This document shows, one piece after another, positions 1-5,209 of a stretch of DNA of 7,525 nt. Position 1 is the first letter of the stretch, and each line of letters opens with the position of its first letter. Origin of the DNA: an uncultured Cardiobacterium sp. (GTDB lineage Bacteria; Pseudomonadota; Gammaproteobacteria; Cardiobacteriales; Cardiobacteriaceae); contig NZ_CALJAH010000378.1 in NCBI RefSeq assembly GCF_938028185.1, positions 1 to 7,525 of the forward strand, given 5' to 3'. The translations under genes were made by a program, and so were the position numbers. The notes under the pieces were generated by a model, which had not been told where the DNA came from, did not search any database, and saw nothing but the letters and a program-made list of their open reading frames with translations.

Positions 1-532
1 CGATTTGCGCGTCGTAATCGTAAATGACGCGGTCGCCCACGCGCAGTTCGTACACCCTGCCGTCGTAATGCCACACCTGCGCCGCTTGCCCGGCGAAGGG
101 ATAGACGCGGTCGCAGGCGTTGTAGTTTGATGTTGAACAGTGCAGGCGGAGACCATCGGCGGACAATCGGCAACTTTTGTCGTCGCATTGTTCCGCCGCC
201 GGCAGGGTAAAGGCGGTGTACAGCAGCTCGGCGCGCGGCACGCGGTAGTCGCCGTTGCGCCAGTCATCGAACAGCGACAGGGTTTCTGACCACAGCATCG
301 CGGCGACGACCAGCGGCAGGGTCGCGCCAAAACCCGTGGCGACGACTTTGCGGAAGCGGTGCTGGACGCGCTGACTGTGCTGGCGGCGCATCAGGGTGGT
401 AATAACCAGCCCCGCCCAGACCATGCAGGCGAGGAAGCGGGCGCCGCCGATGTGGTTCGGGATAATCCAGCCGAGGAGGATGAAGGCGGCGAAGTAGCCA
501 TGCAGCAGGCGGTCGAGGGTGGTGAAGGTCAT
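1..532 (-). CDS. Unrecognised multi-pass membrane protein with Cys-rich soluble domain (partial, 3' end off the left edge)
   Basis: A reading frame runs open for 177 codons from the ATG at 532-530 down to the window edge, so the C-terminus is missing. I do not recognise the family. Three hydrophobic segments are visible at about residues 12-28, 31-48 and 64-82. They are followed by a hydrophilic part with four cysteines (116, 121, 132, 140) in CxxxxC and CxxxxxxxC spacing, which suggests disulfides in an extracytoplasmic domain. Residues 153-175 are rich in Tyr, Val and Asp and look beta-stranded. The start follows from where the hydrophobic N-terminus begins. No good Shine-Dalgarno sequence precedes it, so the start is less certain than the frame. 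It diverges from hemJ. Codon use (GCC, CTG, CGC) resembles a real gene, and no in-frame stop occurs over 530 bases. Function unknown. Confidence 0.7.
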   Translation of the reverse strand, partial: MTFTTLDRLLHGYFAAFILLGWIIPNHIGGARFLACMVWAGLVITTLMRRQHSQRVQHRFRKVVATGFGATLPLVVAAMLWSETLSLFDDWRNGDYRVPRAELLYTAFTLPAAEQCDDKSCRLSADGLRLHCSTSNYNACDRVYPFAGQAAQVWHYDGRVYELRVGDRVIYDYDAQI

Positions 533-563
533 CGGGGCGGGTGTTGTAGAAGAGGGGGCGGAT

Positions 564-569
564 ATTTTA
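564..569 (-). promoter_or_regulatory. Possible -10 element for the leftward membrane-protein gene
   Basis: Read on the minus strand this is TAAAAT, five of six matches to the sigma-70 -10 consensus, about 32 bases upstream of the ATG at 532. No convincing -35 hexamer lies at the right distance. The -35 zone would fall inside the left arm and loop of the inverted repeat at 577-617, so a protein bound there could control this promoter. Short AT-rich matches are common by chance. Confidence 0.25.
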
Positions 570-576
570 CGGGATG

Positions 577-617
577 CCGTTTACATACACATTTCCCGCT
601 ATTCTGTATGTAAACGG
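577..617. repeat. Perfect 13-bp inverted repeat, copy 1 of a 35-bp palindromic element
   Basis: Left arm 577-589 (CCGTTTACATACA) is the exact reverse complement of right arm 605-617, with a 15-base spacer at 590-604. The inner core, TTTACATACAC-N13-CTGTATGTAAA (580-614), occurs again at 4152-4186 with the same spacer length and a shared CGCT at the same offset in the spacer. This copy lies in the gap between two divergent genes, where an operator or a dispersed intergenic repeat would be expected. It could also be a pair of oppositely oriented uptake-type sequences. The geometry is certain; the function is not known. Confidence 0.85.
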
Positions 618-635
618 GGCGGCGGGGTGCCGCCC
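617..635. other. GC-rich hairpin adjoining the inverted repeat
   Basis: GGGCGGC (617-623) pairs perfectly with GCCGCCC (629-635) around a GGGGT loop, next to the right arm of the repeat. Only two T residues follow on the plus strand and there is no T-run on the minus strand, so it is a poor intrinsic terminator. It would lie in the 5' leader of hemJ if transcription began upstream of it. Confidence 0.5.
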
Positions 636-665
636 TTAGCAATATTCGTGCCAATGCGGTAAACT
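636..665 (+). promoter_or_regulatory. hemJ: Weak candidate sigma-70 promoter for hemJ
   Basis: TTAGCA (636-641) and TAAACT (660-665) each match the -35 and -10 consensus at four of six positions with an 18-base spacer, about 33 bases before the hemJ start. The hemJ operon needs a promoter in this gap, but the match is weak and other placements, for example TACACT at 675-680, are possible. Confidence 0.2.
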
Positions 666-697
666 GCGCGCCATTACACTACAAGAGGCAATGTTTT

Positions 698-1135
698 ATG
701 GCGTATTTGACCTGGAAGGCGCTGCATATCATCGGCATGGTGTGCTGGTTCGCCGAATTGTTTTACCTGCCACGGCTCTATGTTTATCACGCGATGGCGC
801 AGACGGATGGCGACACCACCACGATGCGCCGTTTTTGTGTGATGGAGCGCAAGCTCTATGTCATGGGGCATATCGGCATGGGGCTGACGCTGGTGTTTGG
901 CGGGCTGCTCCTCTGGGCAGGCGGTTGGGCGCATTTGATTGGCCGGGGCTGGCTGCACGCCAAGCTGTTGCTGGTCGCGGGGCTGGTCGCTTACCAAATC
1001 GTTTGCGGCCGCATCAACCGCACCTTTGCCGCAGGTCTTAATCGCCGCAGCCACAAGTTTTACCGTTTTTTCAATGAGGTGCCGAGCGTGGCCTTGATTG
1101 CCATTGTCCTCCTCGCCTCGCTCAAGCCGTTTTAA
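698..1135 (+). CDS. hemJ: HemJ, protoporphyrinogen IX oxidase (UPF0093 / TIGR00701 family)
   Basis: HemJ oxidises protoporphyrinogen IX to protoporphyrin IX, the penultimate step of haem synthesis, at the inner membrane. The protein is 145 residues, normal for the family, with four hydrophobic segments at about residues 8-27, 54-75, 86-104 and 127-142. Family hallmarks are visible: KALHIIGMVCWFAELFYLPR near the N-terminus with His10, MERKLY (49-54), WLHAKLLLV (85-93) and FNEVPS (125-130) before the last helix. The ATG at 698 has an AAGAGG Shine-Dalgarno sequence at 683-688; an ATG at 691 is in another frame. ubiG starts 11 bases after the stop, so the two are probably co-transcribed. Identification is from motif memory. 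Family assignment is firm, while the oxidase function is transferred from characterised members. Confidence 0.9.
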   Translation: MAYLTWKALHIIGMVCWFAELFYLPRLYVYHAMAQTDGDTTTMRRFCVMERKLYVMGHIGMGLTLVFGGLLLWAGGWAHLIGRGWLHAKLLLVAGLVAYQIVCGRINRTFAAGLNRRSHKFYRFFNEVPSVALIAIVLLASLKPF

Positions 1136-1146
1136 CCGGAGGTTTT

Positions 1147-1842
1147 ATGCAATCTGTCCCGCTTTCCGCCGATATTGGCAGTTTTCAGCAGCACGGCAGC
1201 GCGTTTTGGGACGTGCACGGACCGTATCGCACGCTGCACCAGATTAATCCCGCGCGTTTGCAGTTCATTGAGCGTTTTGTTGATTTGCAGGGGCTGCGCG
1301 TGCTCGATGTCGGCTGCGGCGGCGGCATTTTGAGCGAGGCGCTGGCGGAACGTGGCGCGACGGTGGTCGGCATTGACCTCGCCGAATCCGCACTACAGGC
1401 GGCGGAAGCGCACCTTGCCGGGCAGGCGGTCGAGTACCGGCTGGAGTCCAGCCGCGAGGTGGCGGCGCGCGGCGAGAAGTTTGACGCCGTTACCTGCATG
1501 GAAATGCTAGAACACGTCGCCGATCCGGCGGCGGTGCTGCGCGATATTCACGCGCTGCTGAAGCCGGGCGGCTGGGCGTTTTTTTCGACGGTGAACCGCA
1601 CCATGAAAGCGCGCCTCGGCGTAATTTGCGCTGCCGAATACCTGCTGCGCCTCGTGCCGCAGGGCACGCATCAATACGACTGGTTTATTAAACCGGCGGA
1701 GCTTGCGCGCATGGCAACGCGCGCCGGGCTGACCCCGGTCGCCTTCTGCGGCATGGATTATTTGCCGCTGCGGCAAACAGCGCGCTTGTCGCGTCATCTC
1801 GACATCAATTATCTCTTCGCCGCGCGCAAGGAGGCGGCGTGA
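1147..1842 (+). CDS. ubiG: UbiG, ubiquinone biosynthesis O-methyltransferase
   Basis: UbiG transfers methyl groups from S-adenosylmethionine to the ring hydroxyls in both O-methylation steps of ubiquinone synthesis, at the membrane surface. The protein is 231 residues, as usual for UbiG. The class I methyltransferase fold is clear: motif I VLDVGCGGG (52-60), the acidic residue ending strand 2 in GIDLAE (Asp77), FDAVTCMEMLEHV (112-124) and LLKPGGWAFFST (138-149). UbiG-specific stretches include GPYRTLHQINPARLQFI near residue 25, NRT (150-152) and the PQGTHQYDWFIKPAEL segment (171-186). GGAGG at 1138-1142 precedes the ATG. The stop overlaps the GTG start of the next gene by 4 bp (GTGA), which implies translational coupling. 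It is G+T richer than the genes after it. Confidence 0.95.
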   Translation: MQSVPLSADIGSFQQHGSAFWDVHGPYRTLHQINPARLQFIERFVDLQGLRVLDVGCGGGILSEALAERGATVVGIDLAESALQAAEAHLAGQAVEYRLESSREVAARGEKFDAVTCMEMLEHVADPAAVLRDIHALLKPGGWAFFSTVNRTMKARLGVICAAEYLLRLVPQGTHQYDWFIKPAELARMATRAGLTPVAFCGMDYLPLRQTARLSRHLDINYLFAARKEAA

Positions 1843-2510
1843 GCGCGCCCTATCAGGCGGTGTGGTTCGATTTGGACGGCACACTGCTCGACACCGCGCC
1901 CGACCTCATCGCCGCTGTCAATCGCGCCCTGGTGCAGCACGGTTACGATGCCGCGCCGCCGGAGAGCATCCTGCCCTACGCCGGACACGGTTCGCGCGCG
2001 ATGCTGCGCCATGCGCTTGCCGCAGATGCGGACGACCCGCGCCTGCCCGCGTTGCAGGACGCCTTTTACGCCGATTATTTGCAGCACATCGCCGACCGCA
2101 CCCGCTGGTTTCCCGGCATGGAAGACCTGCTGGCGGCGCTGGAAGCGCGCGGCGTACCCTGGGGCGTCGTCACCAACAAGCTGGAGCGCTTCACCTACGC
2201 CATCGCCCGCCATTTCGGCTTTGAGCTGCGCGCGGCGGCGCTGGTCTGCGGCGACACCCTCGCCGTTGGCAAACCCGACCCGGCACCGCTCGCCTACGCC
2301 TGCTCGCTCGTCGGCGTCAGGCCGGAGCGCTGCATCATGATTGGCGACAGCAACGCCGACATCCGCGCCGCCAGCCGCGCCGGAATGCCGTCGATTTACT
2401 GTGATTACGGCTACACCAACCGCGCCGAACTCGCCGCCGATGACCGCCCGCTGGCGTTCGTGGCGGACGTCGCCGCGCTGCGCCCTTACCTCTTGGGAGT
2501 TGAACCATGA
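1839..2510 (+). CDS. gph: HAD-superfamily phosphatase, Gph/MupP type
   Basis: This 223-residue protein has all four HAD motifs: DLDGT (11-15) with nucleophile Asp11 and acid/base Asp13, motif II VVTNK (Thr112), motif III Lys145 in GKPDP, and motif IV IGDSNAD (168-174) with Mg-binding Asp170 and Asp174. A helical cap lies at about residues 17-90. Two activities are plausible. One is phosphoglycolate phosphatase (Gph), a salvage enzyme. The other is MupP, the N-acetylmuramic acid 6-phosphate phosphatase of peptidoglycan recycling, which in Pseudomonas lies between ubiG and a YciK-type SDR exactly as here. The sequence alone does not let me decide. Translation starts at GTG 1839, overlapping the ubiG stop, with AAGGAGG at 1828-1834 at a short spacing. 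It ends in an ATGA overlap with the next gene. Confidence 0.85.
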   Translation: MSAPYQAVWFDLDGTLLDTAPDLIAAVNRALVQHGYDAAPPESILPYAGHGSRAMLRHALAADADDPRLPALQDAFYADYLQHIADRTRWFPGMEDLLAALEARGVPWGVVTNKLERFTYAIARHFGFELRAAALVCGDTLAVGKPDPAPLAYACSLVGVRPERCIMIGDSNADIRAASRAGMPSIYCDYGYTNRAELAADDRPLAFVADVAALRPYLLGVEP

Positions 2511-3184
2511 AAACCATCCTCCTCACCGGCGCCTGCGGCGGCATTGGCCAGGCGCTTGCCCGTGCACTCGACGCCGAAGGCCATCACCTGCTGCTGCTCG
2601 ACCTCGACCCGCTCTCGCTCGAAGCGCTCGACGACGAACTGCGCGGCGACCACACGTTAGTGCCGTTTGACCTGTGGCGTAGCGGTTACGACGCCTACCG
2701 CCGCCTCGCCGCGATGATTGCGGCAGACCACGGCAAACTGGACGCGCAAATCCACCTCGCCGCCGTCTGCGGCGGCCTGCGCCCGCTCATCCACGACGAC
2801 CCCGAAAGCTGGCTGCAAGGGCTGCAAGTAAACCTGACCGCGCCGCTGTGGCTGTTCCAGACGCAGCGCGAACTGCTGCAAGCGGGCACCAACCCGCGCG
2901 TCATCTTTAGCCTGCACAGCCAGCACCGCGTGCAAAGCGCCTACTGGCACAGCTACGGCGTCGCCCAGGCCGCGCTGGAAAAACTCATCGCCACCCTGCA
3001 CGCCGAAAAACACGCCTACCCGACCATCGGCTTTGCTACCGTGGACCCCGGCTGGGTCGATACCCCCTTGAGCCGCGCCGTCTATCCCGCCGGACAGGCA
3101 AACTGGCGCGATGCCGACGCCGCCGTGCCGCTCTACCTTGACGCGCTGCGCGGCACCCCCGCCCCGCTGGAGCATTACGCATGA
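2507..3184 (+). CDS. YciK-like short-chain dehydrogenase/reductase with altered catalytic residues
   Basis: This 225-residue protein has the classical SDR Rossmann start, TGACGGIG (7-14), an acidic Asp32/Asp34 region after strand 2, HLAA (83-86) where NNAG is usual, the structural Asn109 in VNL, and the PGWVDT turn (181-186). The overall match, especially VPFDL, YRRLAAMI and AYW before the active site, resembles YciK, an SDR of unclear substrate. The active site is unusual. Tyr150 is present, but the Lys four residues later is Gln154 (CAG), and the Ser expected 13 residues before Tyr is His137, with Ser at 135 and 138. It may bind a dinucleotide without normal catalysis. It overlaps the phosphatase by ATGA and has GGGAG at 2495-2499. 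It overlaps kdsD by another ATGA, so it is translated as part of the operon. Confidence 0.8.
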   Translation: MKTILLTGACGGIGQALARALDAEGHHLLLLDLDPLSLEALDDELRGDHTLVPFDLWRSGYDAYRRLAAMIAADHGKLDAQIHLAAVCGGLRPLIHDDPESWLQGLQVNLTAPLWLFQTQRELLQAGTNPRVIFSLHSQHRVQSAYWHSYGVAQAALEKLIATLHAEKHAYPTIGFATVDPGWVDTPLSRAVYPAGQANWRDADAAVPLYLDALRGTPAPLEHYA

Positions 3185-4143
3185 GCGACACCCGCCTTGA
3201 CCACGCCCGCGACGTGCTGCGCCTCGAAGCCGACGCCGTGCGCGCGCAAATCGACCAACTGGGCGCGCCCTTCCTCGCCGCCTGCGACCTGCTGCTTGCC
3301 ACGCGCGGCCACATCATCGTCACCGGCCTCGGCAAATCCGGCCACATCGGCGAAAAAATCGCGGCGACACTCGCCAGCACCGGCACGCCCGCCTTCTTCG
3401 TCCACGCCGCCGAAGCCGGACACGGCGACCTCGGCATGATTACCGGCGACGACACCATCCTCGCCATCTCCTACTCCGGCGAAAGCCAGGAAATCCTGAT
3501 GATGCTGCCGATTGTGCGCGCACTCGGCGTCAAAACCATCGCCATTACCGGCCGCCCGCAATCAGCGCTGGCACAACAGGCCGACCTGCACCTGCCCATC
3601 ATTATCGAAAAAGAAGCCTGCCCGCTCGGCCTCGCCCCAACCACCAGCACCACCGCCACGCTGGCACTCGGCGACGCGCTTGCCATCACCCTGATGCAGG
3701 CACGGCAATTCAACGAACAGGACTTCGCCCGCTCGCATCCTTACGGCAGACTGGGACGGCGCCTCATGACCAAAGTCGGCGACGTCATGCGCCGCGACGC
3801 CGCCGTGCCGCAAGTGGCGCTGGACGCCAGCGTGCAAACCGCGTTATTCCAGATTACCGACAAAGGGCTGGGAGTAACGCTGGTGAGCGACGGCGAGCGC
3901 CTGCTCGGCATCTTCACCGACGGCGACCTGCGCCGCGCGCTGGAAAAATACCCCGACGCCTTGCAACGCCCCATCGCCGACGTCATGACGCGCGCGCCAC
4001 AAAGCACCGCGCCTGCCGTCCTTGCCGCCGAAGCGCTGCAACAAATGGAAGCACGCCACATCACCGCGCTGCCGGTACTGGACGATGGCCGCATCGCGGG
4101 CATCATCCACATCCACGACCTGCTGCGCGCGGGGGTGGCGTGA
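3181..4143 (+). CDS. kdsD: KdsD, D-arabinose 5-phosphate isomerase
   Basis: KdsD converts ribulose 5-phosphate to arabinose 5-phosphate, the first committed precursor of Kdo for the LPS inner core, in the cytoplasm. The 320 residues form an N-terminal SIS sugar-isomerase domain (about 35-175, with TGLGKSGHIGEKI, SYSGES and PTTSTTATLALGDALA) and two C-terminal CBS repeats (about 200-255 and 265-320). The residues I recall as catalytic in E. coli KdsD (Lys59, His88, Glu111, His193) map with a constant offset of seven to Lys52, His81, Glu104 and His186, all present, so the enzyme should be active. Its ATG overlaps the SDR stop (ATGA); GGAG at 3169-3172 is the likely ribosome site. Unlike in E. 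coli, kdsC does not follow. KpsF and GutQ are paralogues, but the lpt context favours KdsD. Confidence 0.93.
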   Translation: MSDTRLDHARDVLRLEADAVRAQIDQLGAPFLAACDLLLATRGHIIVTGLGKSGHIGEKIAATLASTGTPAFFVHAAEAGHGDLGMITGDDTILAISYSGESQEILMMLPIVRALGVKTIAITGRPQSALAQQADLHLPIIIEKEACPLGLAPTTSTTATLALGDALAITLMQARQFNEQDFARSHPYGRLGRRLMTKVGDVMRRDAAVPQVALDASVQTALFQITDKGLGVTLVSDGERLLGIFTDGDLRRALEKYPDALQRPIADVMTRAPQSTAPAVLAAEALQQMEARHITALPVLDDGRIAGIIHIHDLLRAGVA

Positions 4144-4208
4144 TGTTTGAATTTACATACACGATGAGCGCTCCCCTGTATGTAAAGGTAAAGGAGCCGC
4201 GCCCATGA
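4143..4208 (+). CDS. Possible 21-codon coupling ORF between kdsD and lptC
   Basis: An ATG at 4143-4145 shares one base with the kdsD stop (TGATG). Its frame stays open for 21 codons and ends at TGA 4206-4208, which overlaps the lptC start (ATGA). The predicted peptide begins MFEFTYTMSAP and ends VKEPRP; it has no recognised domain. A G-rich stretch, GGGGGTGG at about 4131-4138, could serve as a weak ribosome site. The ORF crosses the whole palindromic repeat, so ribosomes translating it would prevent the hairpin from forming and deliver ribosomes to lptC. The exact fit at both ends is striking, but a frame this short can be open by chance. Confidence 0.3.
   Translation: MFEFTYTMSAPLYVKVKEPRP
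4152..4186. repeat. Inverted repeat, copy 2 of the 35-bp palindromic element
   Basis: Left arm TTTACATACA (4152-4161) pairs perfectly with TGTATGTAAA (4177-4186) across a 15-base spacer that itself contains the palindrome GAGCGCTC (4167-4174). Arms, spacer length, the flanking C bases inside each arm and a CGCT in the spacer match copy 1 at 580-614. This copy begins 8 bases after the kdsD stop and ends 4 bases before the lptC ribosome site AAGGAG (4191-4196). A folded hairpin in the mRNA would therefore lie next to the start of lptC. The right arm is followed by a tandem TAAAGG (4183-4194). Confidence 0.85.
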
Positions 4209-4744
4209 CCCGCCGCGACCTCATCTGGACGACCGCCGCCGTTTTCGTCGCCCTGTGGTGGTGGCAACGCGAAAACAGCGGCAGCACCGCCCCCGCCGCC
4301 GAAGACCCGGTACGCCTCTCGCTGGAAAACAGCACCCTTTACCAATACGACGCCGACGGCCTGCAAGTGAGCGTCCTGCAAAGCCCGCGCGCCGAACACC
4401 TCAAAAGCGGCGAAGACCGCCTCTACCAGCCCGAAATGCGCGCCCGCCTGCAAAACGGCGAACGCCAACTGCGCGCGGCGCTGGCCGAGCGCAACGCCGC
4501 CAAAAACCTCATCACCTTGAGCGGCGGCGTCCACGGCGAACAAAAGAGCGGCACGCACCACTACCAAATCAACACCGCGAGCCTCTACTACCACCCCGAA
4601 AGCCAAATCGCCGAAACCGCCGACCCGATAACCCTTACCAGCGAAAGCAGCCGCACCGACGCCATCGGCGCGCGCTGGGACATGAACAGCAACCGCATCA
4701 CCCTCGACCACGACATCAGGAGCACCTATGAAACCGCCCGCTAA
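4205..4744 (+). CDS. lptC: LptC, inner-membrane-anchored LPS export protein
   Basis: LptC is the bitopic component of the LptB2FGC complex. It takes LPS from the transporter and passes it to LptA in the periplasm. The 179 residues are slightly shorter than E. coli LptC. A short basic N-terminus (MTRRD) and one hydrophobic helix at about 6-20 are followed by a periplasmic region compatible with the LptC/OstA beta-jellyroll, including the strands around ITLSGGVHGEQ (103-113), LYYHPE (127-132) and ITLTSESSRTDAIGARWD (142-159). Primary sequence conservation is low, as is normal for LptC, so the call relies on length, topology, the Asp-Pro-Ile-Thr/Ser-Glu pattern and position directly before lptA and lptB. 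AAGGAG at 4191-4196 sets the ATG. Its end overlaps lptA by 17 bp. Confidence 0.88.
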   Translation: MTRRDLIWTTAAVFVALWWWQRENSGSTAPAAEDPVRLSLENSTLYQYDADGLQVSVLQSPRAEHLKSGEDRLYQPEMRARLQNGERQLRAALAERNAAKNLITLSGGVHGEQKSGTHHYQINTASLYYHPESQIAETADPITLTSESSRTDAIGARWDMNSNRITLDHDIRSTYETAR

Positions 4745-5207
4745 AACCCTGCTCGCACTCGCCTTCCTCGCGACCATTGCCCACGCACAAGAAAAAGCGA
4801 CCAACAACCCGCAGCAACTGCCCATCAACCTCAAGGCCGACAGCGGCGAATACGACGCCAACACCGGCATCGCCACCTACACCGGCCACGTCGTCGTCAC
4901 CCAGGGCGAAATGAACCTGAAAGGCGACAAAATCGTCATCCGCCTGCAAGAGGGCAAAATCCACACCATCGAAAGCTGGGGCAACCCGACCACCTTCCAC
5001 TACGTCCCCGCCAAAGAGCCGCCGATAGACGGCAGCGGCCAATACATGAAATACACCGTGCCGACCTCCACCGTCGAAATCGACAAAAACGCCCACGTCA
5101 AACAGGACAAAAACGAAACCCGCGCCGACCACCTCACCTACAACCTCAAACAAGAGCGCGTCAGCGGGCGCGGCGTCAACATGACCTTCCAGCCAAAAAC
5201 CAAATAA
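4728..5207 (+). CDS. lptA: LptA, periplasmic LPS bridge protein
   Basis: LptA oligomerises into the periplasmic bridge that carries LPS from LptC to LptD at the outer membrane. The 159-residue precursor has a signal peptide: MKPPAKT, a hydrophobic core LLALAFLATI, and a cleavage site after AHA at residue 20. The mature part shows the OstA-like beta-jellyroll pattern, with LKADSGEYDANTGIATYTGH (35-54), VVVTQGEMNLKGDKIVI (55-71), the GSGQYMKYT strand (102-110) and DHLTYNL (134-140). It is shorter than E. coli LptA (185 residues), mostly at the C-terminus. AGGAG at 4718-4722, inside the end of lptC, fixes the ATG at 4728, and the 17-bp overlap implies coupling. In E. coli this junction also carries envelope-stress promoters; I did not find a convincing one here. 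Confidence 0.93.
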   Translation: MKPPAKTLLALAFLATIAHAQEKATNNPQQLPINLKADSGEYDANTGIATYTGHVVVTQGEMNLKGDKIVIRLQEGKIHTIESWGNPTTFHYVPAKEPPIDGSGQYMKYTVPTSTVEIDKNAHVKQDKNETRADHLTYNLKQERVSGRGVNMTFQPKTK

Positions 5208-5209
5208 CC

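Noticed and set aside
359..613. 84-codon plus-strand frame before hemJ
   Set aside because: It is antisense to the longer membrane-protein frame, begins inside it, has a low-complexity Gly/Glu-rich product and ends inside the inverted repeat.
577..617. Inverted repeat as a known DNA uptake sequence pair acting as a terminator
   Set aside because: The arms match neither the Neisseria (GCCGTCTGAA) nor the Pasteurellaceae (AAGTGCGGT) uptake core, and no T-run follows. A new dialect remains possible but cannot be shown from two pairs.
1500..2100. A dif recombination site at the skew flip
   Set aside because: I looked for a 28-bp AT-rich XerC/XerD site resembling GGTGCGCATAATGTATATTA and found none; the flip lies inside coding sequence.
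4143..4208. Remnant of kdsC in the kdsD-lptC gap
   Set aside because: The short peptide contains no DxDG or other HAD motif and the gap is mostly the palindromic repeat.
4103..4876. 257-codon minus-strand frame across the end of kdsD, lptC and the start of lptA
   Set aside because: Antisense to well-supported genes. Its Val/Ala/Phe-rich repetitive product is what reading the reverse of GCC/AAC/GAA-rich codons produces.
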